Shown one piece after another: positions 16,325 to 25,408 of a stretch of DNA of 64,000 nucleotides. Position numbers and translations under genes: made by a program. The stretch comes from Rhodoferax sp. (GTDB lineage: Bacteria; Pseudomonadota; Gammaproteobacteria; Burkholderiales; Burkholderiaceae_C): the NCBI GenBank assembly GCA_024236015.1, contig JACKLK010000005.1, positions 186,001 to 250,000 on the forward strand, in the 5' to 3' direction. Position 1 is the stretch's first letter. Each line of letters begins with the position of its first letter. The notes under the pieces were generated by a model, which saw nothing but the letters and a program-made list of their open reading frames with translations, was not told where the DNA came from and ran no database searches.

Positions 16325-17635
16325 GTGGCAACCAACGCGGCTCAACTGGCAAAGACCGGCAAGTTCGGCGACCTGCGTCGCCGGCTGATGTTCTTGCTGC
16401 TCGCCCTGGTCGTGTACCGGATCGGCGCGCACATTCCGGTGCCCGGTATCGACCCGGCCCAGTTGCAGCAGTTCTTCAAGGGCCAGGAAGGCGGCATCTT
16501 GGGCATGGCCAACCTGATGTCGGGTGGCGCGTTGTCGCGCTTCACGATCTTCGCGCTGGGCATCATGCCGTACATCTCGGCGTCGATCGTGATGCAGCTG
16601 CTCACCTATGTCGTTCCGACATTCGAGCAGCTCAAGAAAGAGGGCGAGGCGGGTCGTCGCAAGATCACCCAGTACACCCGTTACGGAACGCTGGGCCTGG
16701 CCCTGTTCCAGTCGCTCGGCATTGCCGTGGCGCTGGAGGCGTCGGCCGGCCTGGTGATCTCCCCCGGCATCGGTTTTCGCGTGACGGCCGTCTGCACCCT
16801 GACCGCGGGAACCATGTTCCTGATGTGGCTGGGCGAGCAGATCACCGAGCGCGGGCTGGGCAACGGCATCTCGATCCTGATCTTCGCCGGCATTGCCGCG
16901 AATCTGCCGAGCGCGATGGGTGGCCTGCTGGAACTGGTGCGTACCGGTGCCATGAGCATCCTGGTGTCGCTGTTCATCGTGTTGCTGGTCGTGCTGGTGA
17001 CCTATTTCGTCGTGTTCGTCGAGCGTGGCCAGCGCAAGATCCTGGTGAATTACGCCAGGCGCCAGGTCGGCAACAAGGTCTATGGTGGCCAGTCGTCGCA
17101 CCTGCCGCTCAAGCTGAACATGGCCGGCGTGATCCCGCCGATCTTCGCCTCGTCGATCATCCTGCTGCCGGCGACCGTCGTGGGCTGGTTCAGCACCGGT
17201 GAGTCGATGCGCTGGCTCAAGGACATCGCCGCGTCGCTGACCCCGGGCCAGCCGATCTACGTGATGTTCTACGCCGCGGCGATCATATTTTTCTGCTTCT
17301 TCTACACGGCCCTGGTGTTCAACAGCCGTGAGACCGCAGACAACCTGAAGAAAAGCGGCGCGTTCATTCCGGGCATTCGTCCGGGTGACCAGACCGCGAA
17401 GTATGTCGACCGGATCCTGTTGCGACTGACCCTGGCGGGGGCGATCTACATCACCGCCGTGTGCCTGTTGCCCGAGTTCCTGATCCTGAAGTACAACGTT
17501 CCGTTCTATTTTGGTGGCACGTCGTTGCTGATCATCGTGATCGTGACCATGGACTTCATGTCCCAGGTCCAGAACTACATGATGTCGCAGCAGTATGAGT
17601 CGCTCTTGAAGAAGGCCAGTTTCAAATCTTCGTGA
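16325..17635 (+). CDS. secY: Protein translocase subunit SecY
   Basis: 436 residues with ten membrane segments, the channel subunit of SecYEG. RIGAHIPVPGID, LGIMPYISASIVMQLLTYVVP, GLGNGISILIFAGI and GGQSSHLPLKLNMAGVIPPIFA are conserved. The start is GTG 16325, the family N-terminus ATNAAQLAKTGKFGDLRRR. It is cotranscribed with the ribosomal genes on both sides. Confidence 0.98.
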   Translation: MATNAAQLAKTGKFGDLRRRLMFLLLALVVYRIGAHIPVPGIDPAQLQQFFKGQEGGILGMANLMSGGALSRFTIFALGIMPYISASIVMQLLTYVVPTFEQLKKEGEAGRRKITQYTRYGTLGLALFQSLGIAVALEASAGLVISPGIGFRVTAVCTLTAGTMFLMWLGEQITERGLGNGISILIFAGIAANLPSAMGGLLELVRTGAMSILVSLFIVLLVVLVTYFVVFVERGQRKILVNYARRQVGNKVYGGQSSHLPLKLNMAGVIPPIFASSIILLPATVVGWFSTGESMRWLKDIAASLTPGQPIYVMFYAAAIIFFCFFYTALVFNSRETADNLKKSGAFIPGIRPGDQTAKYVDRILLRLTLAGAIYITAVCLLPEFLILKYNVPFYFGGTSLLIIVIVTMDFMSQVQNYMMSQQYESLLKKASFKSS

Positions 17636-17668
17636 GGCCCGAGGGCGAGCGGTTTCGAGAATCAGTCA

Positions 17669-17690
17669 GGCCCGGATCGGTTTCCGGGCC
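17669..17690 (+). promoter_or_regulatory. Perfect 8-bp hairpin in the secY-rpmJ gap
   Basis: GGCCCGGA (17669-17676) and TCCGGGCC (17683-17690) form a perfect stem around a six-base loop in the 128-base gap after secY, where many relatives carry infA. There is no T-tract, so it may slow or reset transcription or protect an RNA end rather than terminate. Confidence 0.5.
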
Positions 17691-17763
17691 CATCAGTATC
17701 AAAGTGGAAATGCCGGGTAGTCGCGACACGCGAGACAGGGCAGAGCGTTTTTAGGAGAACCAA

Positions 17764-17877
17764 ATGAAAGTTTCGGCTTCGGTCAAGAAAATTTGCCGCA
17801 ACTGCAAAATCATCCGGCGCAACGGCGTTGTGCGCGTGATCTGTACGGATCCGCGCCACAAGCAGCGCCAGGGCTGA
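17764..17877 (+). CDS. rpmJ: 50S ribosomal protein L36 (zinc form)
   Basis: A 37-residue protein. The four zinc ligands are Cys11, Cys14, Cys27 and His32, so this is the zinc-containing (C+) form. KVSASVKKICRNCK is the conserved start. AGGAG at 17753-17757 precedes ATG 17764. First gene of the alpha-operon part. Confidence 0.97.
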   Translation: MKVSASVKKICRNCKIIRRNGVVRVICTDPRHKQRQG

Positions 17878-17903
17878 GATTGCACGAGTTTTAGAGGACC
17901 AAC

Positions 17904-18269
17904 ATGGCACGTATCGCTGGTATCAATATTCCGCCGCATCAACATTCCGAGATTGGCCTGACGGCCATCTACGGTATTGGTCGCACCCGCGCCCGCAAGA
18001 TCTGTGAAGCTTGCGACATCGCGTATTCCAAGAAGGTCAAGGACCTGACCGACGCCGATCTGGAAAAGATCCGTGAGGCGGTCGGCCAATTCATCATCGA
18101 AGGTGACCTGCGGCGCGAAACCACGATGAACATCAAGCGTTTGATGGACATCGGTTGCTACCGCGGTTTCCGCCATCGTCGCGGTCTGCCGATGCGTGGC
18201 CAGCGCACCCGCACCAATGCCCGTACCCGCAAGGGTCCGCGCAAGGCTGCGCAGTCACTGAAGAAATAA
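17904..18269 (+). CDS. rpsM: 30S ribosomal protein S13
   Basis: 121 residues. ARIAGINIPPHQHSEIGLTAIYG and the C-terminal RGLPMRGQRTRTNARTRKG are universal. S13 sits in the head of the small subunit and contacts L5. GAGGACC precedes the ATG. Confidence 0.98.
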   Translation: MARIAGINIPPHQHSEIGLTAIYGIGRTRARKICEACDIAYSKKVKDLTDADLEKIREAVGQFIIEGDLRRETTMNIKRLMDIGCYRGFRHRRGLPMRGQRTRTNARTRKGPRKAAQSLKK

Positions 18270-18288
18270 ACGGGATTGAGAGACCACC

Positions 18289-18693
18289 ATGGCAAAACCA
18301 CAAAATAGCGCAGCATCGCAACGGGTCCGCAAGAAGGTTCGCAAGAACGTCGCGGACGGCGTCGCGCACGTGCACGCATCGTTCAACAACACCATCATCA
18401 CGATCACCGATCGCCAGGGCAACGCCTTGTCGTGGGCTTCGTCGGGTGGCCAGGGCTTCAAGGGTTCGCGCAAGTCGACCCCGTTCGCTGCCCAGGTCGC
18501 ATCCGAAGTCGCCGGTCGTGCTGCTGTCGAGCAGGGCATCAAGAATCTGGACGTCGAGATCAAGGGCCCCGGCCCGGGCCGCGAGTCCTCGGTGCGCGCG
18601 CTGGCAGCGCTGGGTATCCGCATCAACATGATCTCCGACGTGACGCCGGTGCCGCACAACGGCTGCCGTCCGCAGAAACGTCGCCGGATCTGA
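18289..18693 (+). CDS. rpsK: 30S ribosomal protein S11
   Basis: 134 residues. ADGVAHVHASFNNTIITITD, SWASSGGQGFKGSRKSTP and the C-terminal PHNGCRPQKRRRI are diagnostic. It follows rpsM by 19 bases. The 116-base gap to rpsD holds no gene and no clear terminator. Confidence 0.98.
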   Translation: MAKPQNSAASQRVRKKVRKNVADGVAHVHASFNNTIITITDRQGNALSWASSGGQGFKGSRKSTPFAAQVASEVAGRAAVEQGIKNLDVEIKGPGPGRESSVRALAALGIRINMISDVTPVPHNGCRPQKRRRI

Positions 18694-18809
18694 TTCCGGG
18701 GTCGTTGGATATTCGTATCCGGCACATCCATTCCACCAAGCCCACCGCCGTTGGCCATCGCTGACGGCTCCCGCGTTTTGGCGCGGCAGATGACATAAAG
18801 GAAGTTCAA

Positions 18810-19433
18810 GTGGCACGTTACCTCGGCCCCAAGGCCAAACTCTCCCGCCGTGAAGGCACCGACCTGTTCCTCAAGAGCGCGCGTCGCGCCATCGGGGACA
18901 AGGCCAAGTTCGACTCCAAGCCCGGCCAGCACGGCCGCACCTCCGGCGCACGCACGTCCGACTACGGCCTGCAGCTGCGCGAGAAGCAGAAGGTCAAGCG
19001 CATGTACGGCGTGCTCGAGCGCCAGTTCCGCCGTTATTTCGAGGAAGCCGACCGTCGTCGCGGCAACACGGGTGCCAACCTGCTGTTCCTGCTCGAGTCG
19101 CGCCTGGACAACGTGGTCTATCGCATGGGTTTCGGCTCCACGCGCGCCGAAGCGCGCCAGCTGGTGTCGCACAAGGCGATCACTGTGAACGGCCAGAGCG
19201 TGAACATCCCGTCGTACATGGTCAAGTCCGGTGACATCGTCGCCGTGCGTGACAAGTCCAAGAAGCAGAACCGGATTGTGGAAGCCCTGCAACTGGCGCA
19301 GCAGGTCGGCATGCCGGCATGGGTCGAGGTCAGCGTCGACAAGGCCGAAGGTACGTTCAAGAAGACCCCGGACCGCGACCAGTTTGCCGCCGACATCAAC
19401 GAATCGTTGATCGTCGAGTTGTATTCGCGTTAA
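18810..19433 (+). CDS. rpsD: 30S ribosomal protein S4, GTG start
   Basis: 207 residues. ARYLGPKAKLSRREGTDLFL and the S4 RNA-binding domain SRLDNVVYRMGFGSTRAEARQ are clear. The start is GTG 18810 after AAGGAAG. In Escherichia coli S4 initiates 30S assembly and represses the alpha operon; no equivalent pseudoknot could be identified here by eye. Confidence 0.98.
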   Translation: MARYLGPKAKLSRREGTDLFLKSARRAIGDKAKFDSKPGQHGRTSGARTSDYGLQLREKQKVKRMYGVLERQFRRYFEEADRRRGNTGANLLFLLESRLDNVVYRMGFGSTRAEARQLVSHKAITVNGQSVNIPSYMVKSGDIVAVRDKSKKQNRIVEALQLAQQVGMPAWVEVSVDKAEGTFKKTPDRDQFAADINESLIVELYSR

Positions 19434-19539
19434 TCACGCGCACAAGAAGAAACCGTTCCTGGTCCGCGGGGCACCGCGTTCCAGGTGCTTCACCAGCCTT
19501 ACCGATGTAACGAGTCGGGGGTATTGAGAGGAAGTCTGC

Positions 19540-20532
19540 ATGCAAACCAATCTGCTGAAACCCAAAGCCATCAATGTGGAACAAATGGGCGGCAACCGAG
19601 CCAAGGTGGCTCTGGAGCCGTTCGAGCGTGGTTACGGCCACACCTTGGGTAATGCATTGCGCCGTGTCCTGCTGTCGTCCATGCCGGGCTACGCAGCCAC
19701 CGAAGTCACCATCGCCGGTGTCCTGCACGAGTACTCGTCCATCGATGGCGTGCAGGAAGACGTCGTCAACATCCTGCTGAACCTCAAGGGCGTGGTGTTC
19801 AAGCTGCACAACCGCGAAGAAGTGACGCTGAGCCTGCGCAAGGACGGTGACGGTGTCGTCACCGCCGCCGACATCCAGACGCCGCACGACGTCGAGGTGA
19901 TCAACCCCGAGCACGTCATCGCCAACCTGTCGCACGGCGGCAAGCTGGACATGCAGATCAAGGTCGAGAAAGGCCGTGGTTACGTGCCGGGCACGATGCG
20001 CCGCCAGGGCGACGAGCCCACCAAGTCGATCGGCCGCATCGTGCTGGACGCCTCGTTCTCGCCGGTCAAGCGCGTCAGCTACACCGTCGAAAGCGCCCGT
20101 GTCGAGCAGCGTACCGACCTGGACAAGCTGGTCGTCGAGATCGAGACCAACGGTGCCATTTCGGCCGAAGACGCGGTGCGTGCGTCGGCCAAGGTGCTGG
20201 TCGAGCAACTGGCGGTGTTCGCGCAGCTCGAGGGCAGCGAACTGTCGACCGTGTTCGACGGCCCGGCGCCGCGCGGCAACACGCAGTTCGATCCGATCCT
20301 GCTGCGTCCGGTCGACGAGCTGGAGCTGACGGTGCGTTCGGCCAACTGCCTGAAGGCCGAGAACATCTACTACATCGGTGACCTGATCCAGCGCACCGAG
20401 AACGAGTTGCTCAAGACCCCGAACCTGGGTCGCAAGTCGCTCAACGAAATCAAGGAAGTGCTTGCTTCCCGTGGCCTGACCTTGGGCATGAAGCTCGAGA
20501 GCTGGCCGCCGGCGGCACTGGAAAAGCGTTAA
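19540..20532 (+). CDS. rpoA: RNA polymerase alpha subunit
   Basis: 330 residues. The N-terminal dimerisation domain carries EPFERGYGHTLGNALRRVLL; the C-terminal domain carries LKAENIYYIGDLIQRTENELL and NLGRKSLNEIKEVLASRGL, the helices that contact UP elements and activators. GAGAGGAAG precedes ATG 19540. Confidence 0.99.
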   Translation: MQTNLLKPKAINVEQMGGNRAKVALEPFERGYGHTLGNALRRVLLSSMPGYAATEVTIAGVLHEYSSIDGVQEDVVNILLNLKGVVFKLHNREEVTLSLRKDGDGVVTAADIQTPHDVEVINPEHVIANLSHGGKLDMQIKVEKGRGYVPGTMRRQGDEPTKSIGRIVLDASFSPVKRVSYTVESARVEQRTDLDKLVVEIETNGAISAEDAVRASAKVLVEQLAVFAQLEGSELSTVFDGPAPRGNTQFDPILLRPVDELELTVRSANCLKAENIYYIGDLIQRTENELLKTPNLGRKSLNEIKEVLASRGLTLGMKLESWPPAALEKR

Positions 20533-20621
20533 AGTCGCAGGCCCGCAAGGGCTTGTGATGTCCCTCGGCAGTACCTGATACGGCTAGCCATTCATAAAGA
20601 AGCGAAAAGGAAATCTTCACC

Positions 20622-21023
20622 ATGCGTCACGGACACGGACTCCGCAAACTCAACCGCACCAGCTCGCACCGCCTGGCGATGCTGCAGAACATGATGAACT
20701 CGTTGATCGAACACGAGGCCATCAAGACCACCGTACCCAAGGCCAAGGAACTGCGTCGCGTCATCGAGCCGATGATCACGCTGGCCAAGGTGCCGACGGT
20801 CGCCAACCGCCGACTGGCATTCGACCGCCTGCGCAGCCGCGACAGCGTCGTGAAGCTGTTCGACGTGCTGGGCCCGCGTTATGCCGCGCGTCCGGGCGGC
20901 TACACCCGCATTCTCAAGATGGGTTTCCGTGTTGGCGACAATGCACCCATGGCGTATGTCGAACTGGTCGACCGCCCCGAAATTGCAGATGAATTGGTCG
21001 AAGACGCCGACAAGGCCGAATAA
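20622..21023 (+). CDS. rplQ: 50S ribosomal protein L17
   Basis: 133 residues beginning MRHGHGLRKLNRTSSHRLAM, the universal L17 start, and ending in an acidic tail. It is the last protein gene of the ribosomal block. The 89-base gap after rpoA contains a small hairpin closed by a GCAA loop near 20541-20556. Confidence 0.98.
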   Translation: MRHGHGLRKLNRTSSHRLAMLQNMMNSLIEHEAIKTTVPKAKELRRVIEPMITLAKVPTVANRRLAFDRLRSRDSVVKLFDVLGPRYAARPGGYTRILKMGFRVGDNAPMAYVELVDRPEIADELVEDADKAE

Positions 21024-21034
21024 GCGGTTATACT
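21007..21034 (+). promoter_or_regulatory. Candidate promoter of the initiator tRNA gene
   Basis: CCGACA (21007-21012) and TATACT (21029-21034) are 16 bases apart; the -10 box ends 11 bases before the tRNA. The -35 box lies inside the end of rplQ. The tRNA could also be read from the ribosomal operon. Confidence 0.5.
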
Positions 21035-21045
21035 CTTTAGCTTAC

Positions 21046-21122
<77 letters not shown>

Positions 21123-21148
21123 CATACGCAACCCCGGTAGTTGCAGAC

Positions 21149-21179
21149 AAAAAGCCCGCTGAATCTAGCGGGCTTTTTT
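21149..21179 (+). terminator. Rho-independent terminator after the initiator tRNA
   Basis: AGCCCGCT and AGCGGGCT pair around a six-base loop, followed by a run of T and mirrored by a run of A, so it works in either direction. It closes the tRNA and probably the ribosomal block. Confidence 0.93.
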
Positions 21180-21244
21180 ATTGCGCATGTGTTGTGGCGT
21201 GTGCGCCTGCGACAGGTCCGCCATGCCGCGTGATACCGGTTGTT

Positions 21245-21281
21245 GCCGGATCGGCATGACTTCAGCTCATGCCGATCCGGC
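21245..21281. repeat. Perfect 15-bp inverted repeat upstream of the methylamine cluster
   Basis: GCCGGATCGGCATGA (21245-21259) is perfectly inverted at 21267-21281 with a seven-base loop. It lies 79 bases before the methyltransferase ATG. No T-run follows on the plus strand. It may be an operator for the cluster, an RNA hairpin in its leader, or a dispersed palindromic element. Confidence 0.75.
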
Positions 21282-21359
21282 CTAAACATCGCAAGGATCG
21301 GAGTGACGATTCGCCCGATACTCGCCGGATCATCACCGCGAGAACCGCAGGATCGACCC

Positions 21360-22922
21360 ATGACCGATGGCGCAGCAACGACACCCCCGACCGCCGGCCG
21401 TCGGCGCGGTGGCCGTGGAACGGGTACCCCGCGGGCGGCGGTCTCGACGCTCAAATACCGGCGGCTCAAGCACCGCTTCCCTCCGATCCCGGTGGTTTCG
21501 GAAGACGAGCTCGAGGCCATCCATGATGCTTCATTGACCATCCTCGAAGAGATCGGCATGGACTTCATGCATGCCGGCGCGCGCGAGATCCTGAAGAAGG
21601 CGGGCGCCGACGTGCGCGAAGGCTCCGAACGGGTGCGTTTCGACCGCAACCTGATCCTGCAGGCGATCAAGACCTGTCCTTGCGAATTCACGCTGCACGC
21701 GCGCAACCCCGAGCGTAATGTGCAGATCGGCGGCAAGAACCTGGTGTTTGCGCAGGTCGCCAGTCCGCCCAACTGCTCCGACCTGCAAGGCGGGCGCCGC
21801 GCCGGCAACCAGGTGGACTTTCGCAACATGGTGCGACTGGCGCAGCGCTACGACATCGTGCACGCCAGCGGCGGCTATCCGGTCGAGCCGGTGGACCTGC
21901 ATGCGTCGGTGCGGCACCTCGACTGCCTGTCCGACATCGCCAAACTGACCGACAAGCCCTTCCATGTGTATTCACTGGGCAAGGAGCGCAACCAGGACGG
22001 GCTCGAGATCGCGCGCATCGCGCGTGGCATCTCGCGCGAACAGATGGAGGCCGAACCCTCGTTGTTCTCCATCATCAACAGCTCGTCCCCGCTGCGGCTG
22101 GACACGCCGATGCTGCAAGGCATCATCGAGATGTCGTCGCGCAACCAGATCATCATGCTCACGCCGTTCACGCTGGCCGGCGCGATGGCACCGGTGACGA
22201 TCGCCGGAGCCCTGGCGCAGCAGAACGCCGAGGCACTGGCCGGCATCGCCTTCACGCAGATGGTGCGCCCCGGCGCTCCGGTGGTGTATGGCGGCTTCAC
22301 GTCCAACGTGGACATGAAGACCGGCGCGCCGGCCTTCGGCACCCCCGAATACATGAAGGCGGTGCTCGCCGGCGGGCAGCTGTGCCGCAAATACGGCATC
22401 CCGTACCGCACCTCCAATGTCTGCGCCGCCAACACCGTGGACGCCCAGGCGGCGTATGAGTCGGTGTTCTCGCTCTGGGCCGTGATCCAGGCCGGCGGCA
22501 ACTTCATCATGCATTCGGCCGGCTGGATGGAGGGCGGGCTGACCGCATCGTTCGAGAAATTCATCGTCGACGTCGACCTGCTGCAGATGGTGGCCGAGTT
22601 CCTGACGCCACTCGACGTGAGCCCGGTGGGCCTGGGGCTCGACGCCGTGCGCGAGGTGGGCCCCGGTGGCCACTACTTCGGCACGGCCCACACGCTGGAG
22701 CGCTTCGAGAACGCCTTTTATTCGCCCATCGTCTCCGACTGGCGCAACTTCGAGACCTGGCAGGAGGCGGGCAGCCCCACGGCGATCCAGAAGGCCAACG
22801 CGGTCTGGCAGAAGGAACTGGCGGCCTACGAGCGCCCGCCGATGGATGCGGCCATCGAGGAGGAACTCGATGCCTTCGTCGCACGGCGCAAGCAGGAAGG
22901 CGGCGCCCCGACCGACTTCTAG
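21360..22922 (+). CDS. Trimethylamine methyltransferase family protein (MttB superfamily)
   Basis: A 520-residue member of the MttB superfamily of cobamide-dependent methyltransferases. LSDIAKLTDKPFHVYSLG, GAMAPVTIAGALAQQNAEALAG and the C-terminal FLTPLDVSPVGLG...GGHYFGTAHTLERFE regions fit. The frame has no internal amber codon, so it is a non-pyrrolysine member; characterised ones act on glycine betaine or related quaternary amines. The frame is open to 21240 but that would translate the inverted repeat; ATG 21360 has CAGG eight bases before it. No corrinoid protein gene is near. It heads a same-strand cluster with dimethylglycine and sarcosine oxidising enzymes, which suggests the first demethylation of a betaine. 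Substrate is inference. Confidence 0.85.
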   Translation: MTDGAATTPPTAGRRRGGRGTGTPRAAVSTLKYRRLKHRFPPIPVVSEDELEAIHDASLTILEEIGMDFMHAGAREILKKAGADVREGSERVRFDRNLILQAIKTCPCEFTLHARNPERNVQIGGKNLVFAQVASPPNCSDLQGGRRAGNQVDFRNMVRLAQRYDIVHASGGYPVEPVDLHASVRHLDCLSDIAKLTDKPFHVYSLGKERNQDGLEIARIARGISREQMEAEPSLFSIINSSSPLRLDTPMLQGIIEMSSRNQIIMLTPFTLAGAMAPVTIAGALAQQNAEALAGIAFTQMVRPGAPVVYGGFTSNVDMKTGAPAFGTPEYMKAVLAGGQLCRKYGIPYRTSNVCAANTVDAQAAYESVFSLWAVIQAGGNFIMHSAGWMEGGLTASFEKFIVDVDLLQMVAEFLTPLDVSPVGLGLDAVREVGPGGHYFGTAHTLERFENAFYSPIVSDWRNFETWQEAGSPTAIQKANAVWQKELAAYERPPMDAAIEEELDAFVARRKQEGGAPTDF

Positions 22923-22976
22923 GCGGGGCGGGAACAACACGGGCGTCGCGGCCCGGCACGCTAAGGAATCAACACA

Positions 22977-25406
22977 GTGAAATCAACAGCCCAAGTCGTC
23001 GTGATCGGTGGTGGTGTCGTCGGATGTTCCGTCCTGTACCACCTGACCAAGAAGGGGTGGAAGGACGTGATGCTGCTCGAGCGCGACCAGCTCACGTCCG
23101 GCTCGACCTGGCATGCCGCGGGCGGCTTTCACACGCTCAACGGCGATCCGAACGTGGCCATGCTGCAGAGTTATACCGTGGGCCTGTACAAGGATCTGGA
23201 GGCGATCTCCGGACAGTCCTGCGGCATGCACCTGTCGGCCGGCATCATGCTGGCCGACACCCCCGAGCGGCTGGAGTTCCTCAAGACCACGGTGGCCAAG
23301 GGACGCTACCTGGGCATGGCCACCGAGATCATCTCGGTCACGGAGGCGAAAAAGTACTTTCCGTTCATCGAGGAACAACATTTCATCGGCGCCTTGCTCG
23401 ACCCCAACGAAGGCCACCTCGACCCGTCCGGCACCACCTACGCGTATGCCAAGGCGGCTCGGTTGGGCGGCGCCACGATCGAGATCCAGACCAAGGTCGA
23501 GGCGCTGGAGCAAAAGCCCGACGGCCACTGGCGCGTGATCACCAGCAAGGGCGTGATCGAATGCGAACACGTGGTCAACGCCGGCGGCCTGTGGGCGCGC
23601 GAGGTCGGCCGCATGGTCGGTATCGAGTTGCCGGTGCTGGCGATGGAGCACATGTATCTCGTGACCGACGAGATCCCCGAGGTCGTCGCCTTCAACCAGC
23701 AATCGGGCAAGGAGATCGGCCACGTGATCGACTTCGGCGCCGAGTGTTACCTGCGCCAGGAAGGCAAGGGCATCGTGCTCGGGGCCTACGAGAAGGCCTG
23801 CGTGCCCTGGTCGCCGAAGGAGACGCCGTGGAGCTTCGGCCAGGAGTTGCTGCAACCCGATCTGGACCGCATCGCGCCGTCGCTGGAGGTCGCATTCCGC
23901 CACTTTCCCAAGCTCGAGAACGTCGGCATCAAGCGGGTCATCAACGGCCCGTTCACGTTCGCGCCCGATGGCAACCCGCTGGTCGGGCCGGTGCGCGGGC
24001 GCACCCATTTCTGGTCGGCCTGCGGTGTCATGGCCGGTTTCAGCCAGGGCGGCGGCGTCGGCCTGGCACTGTCGAACTGGATGGTCGACGGCGATCCGGG
24101 CTTCGACATCTGGGGCATGGACGTGGCGCGGTTCGGCGACTGGGCCACCCGCACCTATACCAATGCCAAGGTGCGCGAGAACTATGCGCGCCGCTTCAGC
24201 ATCCGGTTCCCGAACGAGGAACTGCCGGCGGCGCGTCCGCTGCAGACCACGCCGCTGTACGACACCATGATCGCCCAGGGCGCGGTGATGGGCGACTCCT
24301 GGGGCATGGAGACACCGCTGTGGTTCGCGCCTGCAGGTACCGAGGCGAAGGACATCGTGTCGTTCCGCCGCTCCAACGACTTCGGGCCGATCAAGGCCGA
24401 ATGCCGAGCGGTGCGCGAGGCCGTGGGCGTGACCGAGATCGCGAACTTCGCCAAGTACGAAATCCTCGGGCCCGGCGCCGAAGCCTGGTTGCTGCACATG
24501 ATGACCAACACCATGCCGAAGCAGGGGCGCATCATGCTCACGCCCATGCTCAATCCGCAAGGCAGGATCATCGGCGACTTCACGATCGCCAAGGCCGAGG
24601 AGGGCCGCTTCATGATGTGGGGTTCGAGCCAGGCGCAGGTCTACCACATGCGCTGGTTCGAGCAGCACCTGCCCCGGGATGGTTCGGTGCGCATCGAGGC
24701 GCTGGGCATGAAACTCGTCGGCCTGTCCATCGCGGGGCCGAAGGCGCGCGAACTGCTGCAACGCCTCACCGACGACGACGTGTCCAACGACGCCCTGCGC
24801 TTCATGGACTACCGCGAGATGGAGATCGCCACGGTGCGCGCCCAGGTCAACCGCGTCACCTATACCGGTGACCTGGGCTACGAGATCTGGGTCGCTCCCG
24901 AGTACCAGTACCGGCTCTACCAGAGCATCATGGCCGCCGGCGCCGACCTGGGTCTGAAGAACTTCGGCATGCGTGCCTTGCTCTGCCTGCGGCTGGAGAA
25001 ACACTTCGGCACCTGGTTCCGCGAATTCCGCCCGATCTACGGTCCGTTCGAGGCCGGGCTGGAGCGGTTCGTCAAGCTCGACAAGCCCGACTTCATCGGC
25101 AAGGCCGCGGCGCTCAAGGAAAAGCAGGAAGGGCCGAAACGCACCCGCGTATGCATGGTCGTCGATGCCGTCGACACCGACGTCATGGGCGACGAGCCGA
25201 TCTGGGTCGACGGCAAGGTCGTGGGCTGGGTCACCTCGGGCGGTTACGGCCACTGGGTCGATCAGTCGCTGGCACAGGGTTATATTCCGACCGAACTGGT
25301 CAAGCCGGACCTGCGCATGGAAATCGAGATCCTCGGTGAACGTGTCGCCGCACGGCTGCAGTCGGAGCCCCCGTTCGATCCACAAGCCCGACGCATGAGG
25401 ATGTAG
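22977..25406 (+). CDS. Dimethylglycine dehydrogenase-like FAD/folate oxidoreductase
   Basis: 809 residues. An N-terminal DAO-type flavin domain begins VVVIGGGVVGCSVLYHLTKKGW; SGSTWHAAGG places His46 where DMGDH-family enzymes attach FAD covalently. The second half (from about residue 430) is an aminomethyltransferase (GcvT) domain that binds tetrahydrofolate, including YTGDLGYEIWV and LRLEKHFGTWFRE. Such enzymes oxidise N-methyl groups and transfer the formaldehyde to folate. GTG 22977 has AAGGA upstream. It is 54 bases after the methyltransferase and two bases before soxB. Dimethylglycine is the likely substrate from context; other N-methyl amino acids are possible. Confidence 0.88.
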   Translation: MKSTAQVVVIGGGVVGCSVLYHLTKKGWKDVMLLERDQLTSGSTWHAAGGFHTLNGDPNVAMLQSYTVGLYKDLEAISGQSCGMHLSAGIMLADTPERLEFLKTTVAKGRYLGMATEIISVTEAKKYFPFIEEQHFIGALLDPNEGHLDPSGTTYAYAKAARLGGATIEIQTKVEALEQKPDGHWRVITSKGVIECEHVVNAGGLWAREVGRMVGIELPVLAMEHMYLVTDEIPEVVAFNQQSGKEIGHVIDFGAECYLRQEGKGIVLGAYEKACVPWSPKETPWSFGQELLQPDLDRIAPSLEVAFRHFPKLENVGIKRVINGPFTFAPDGNPLVGPVRGRTHFWSACGVMAGFSQGGGVGLALSNWMVDGDPGFDIWGMDVARFGDWATRTYTNAKVRENYARRFSIRFPNEELPAARPLQTTPLYDTMIAQGAVMGDSWGMETPLWFAPAGTEAKDIVSFRRSNDFGPIKAECRAVREAVGVTEIANFAKYEILGPGAEAWLLHMMTNTMPKQGRIMLTPMLNPQGRIIGDFTIAKAEEGRFMMWGSSQAQVYHMRWFEQHLPRDGSVRIEALGMKLVGLSIAGPKARELLQRLTDDDVSNDALRFMDYREMEIATVRAQVNRVTYTGDLGYEIWVAPEYQYRLYQSIMAAGADLGLKNFGMRALLCLRLEKHFGTWFREFRPIYGPFEAGLERFVKLDKPDFIGKAAALKEKQEGPKRTRVCMVVDAVDTDVMGDEPIWVDGKVVGWVTSGGYGHWVDQSLAQGYIPTELVKPDLRMEIEILGERVAARLQSEPPFDPQARRMRM

Positions 25407-25408
25407 GC

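Noticed and set aside
21240..21359. Upstream extension of the MttB-family gene
   Set aside because: It would translate the inverted repeat, the added residues do not look like the family, and ATG 21360 has a reasonable ribosome binding site.
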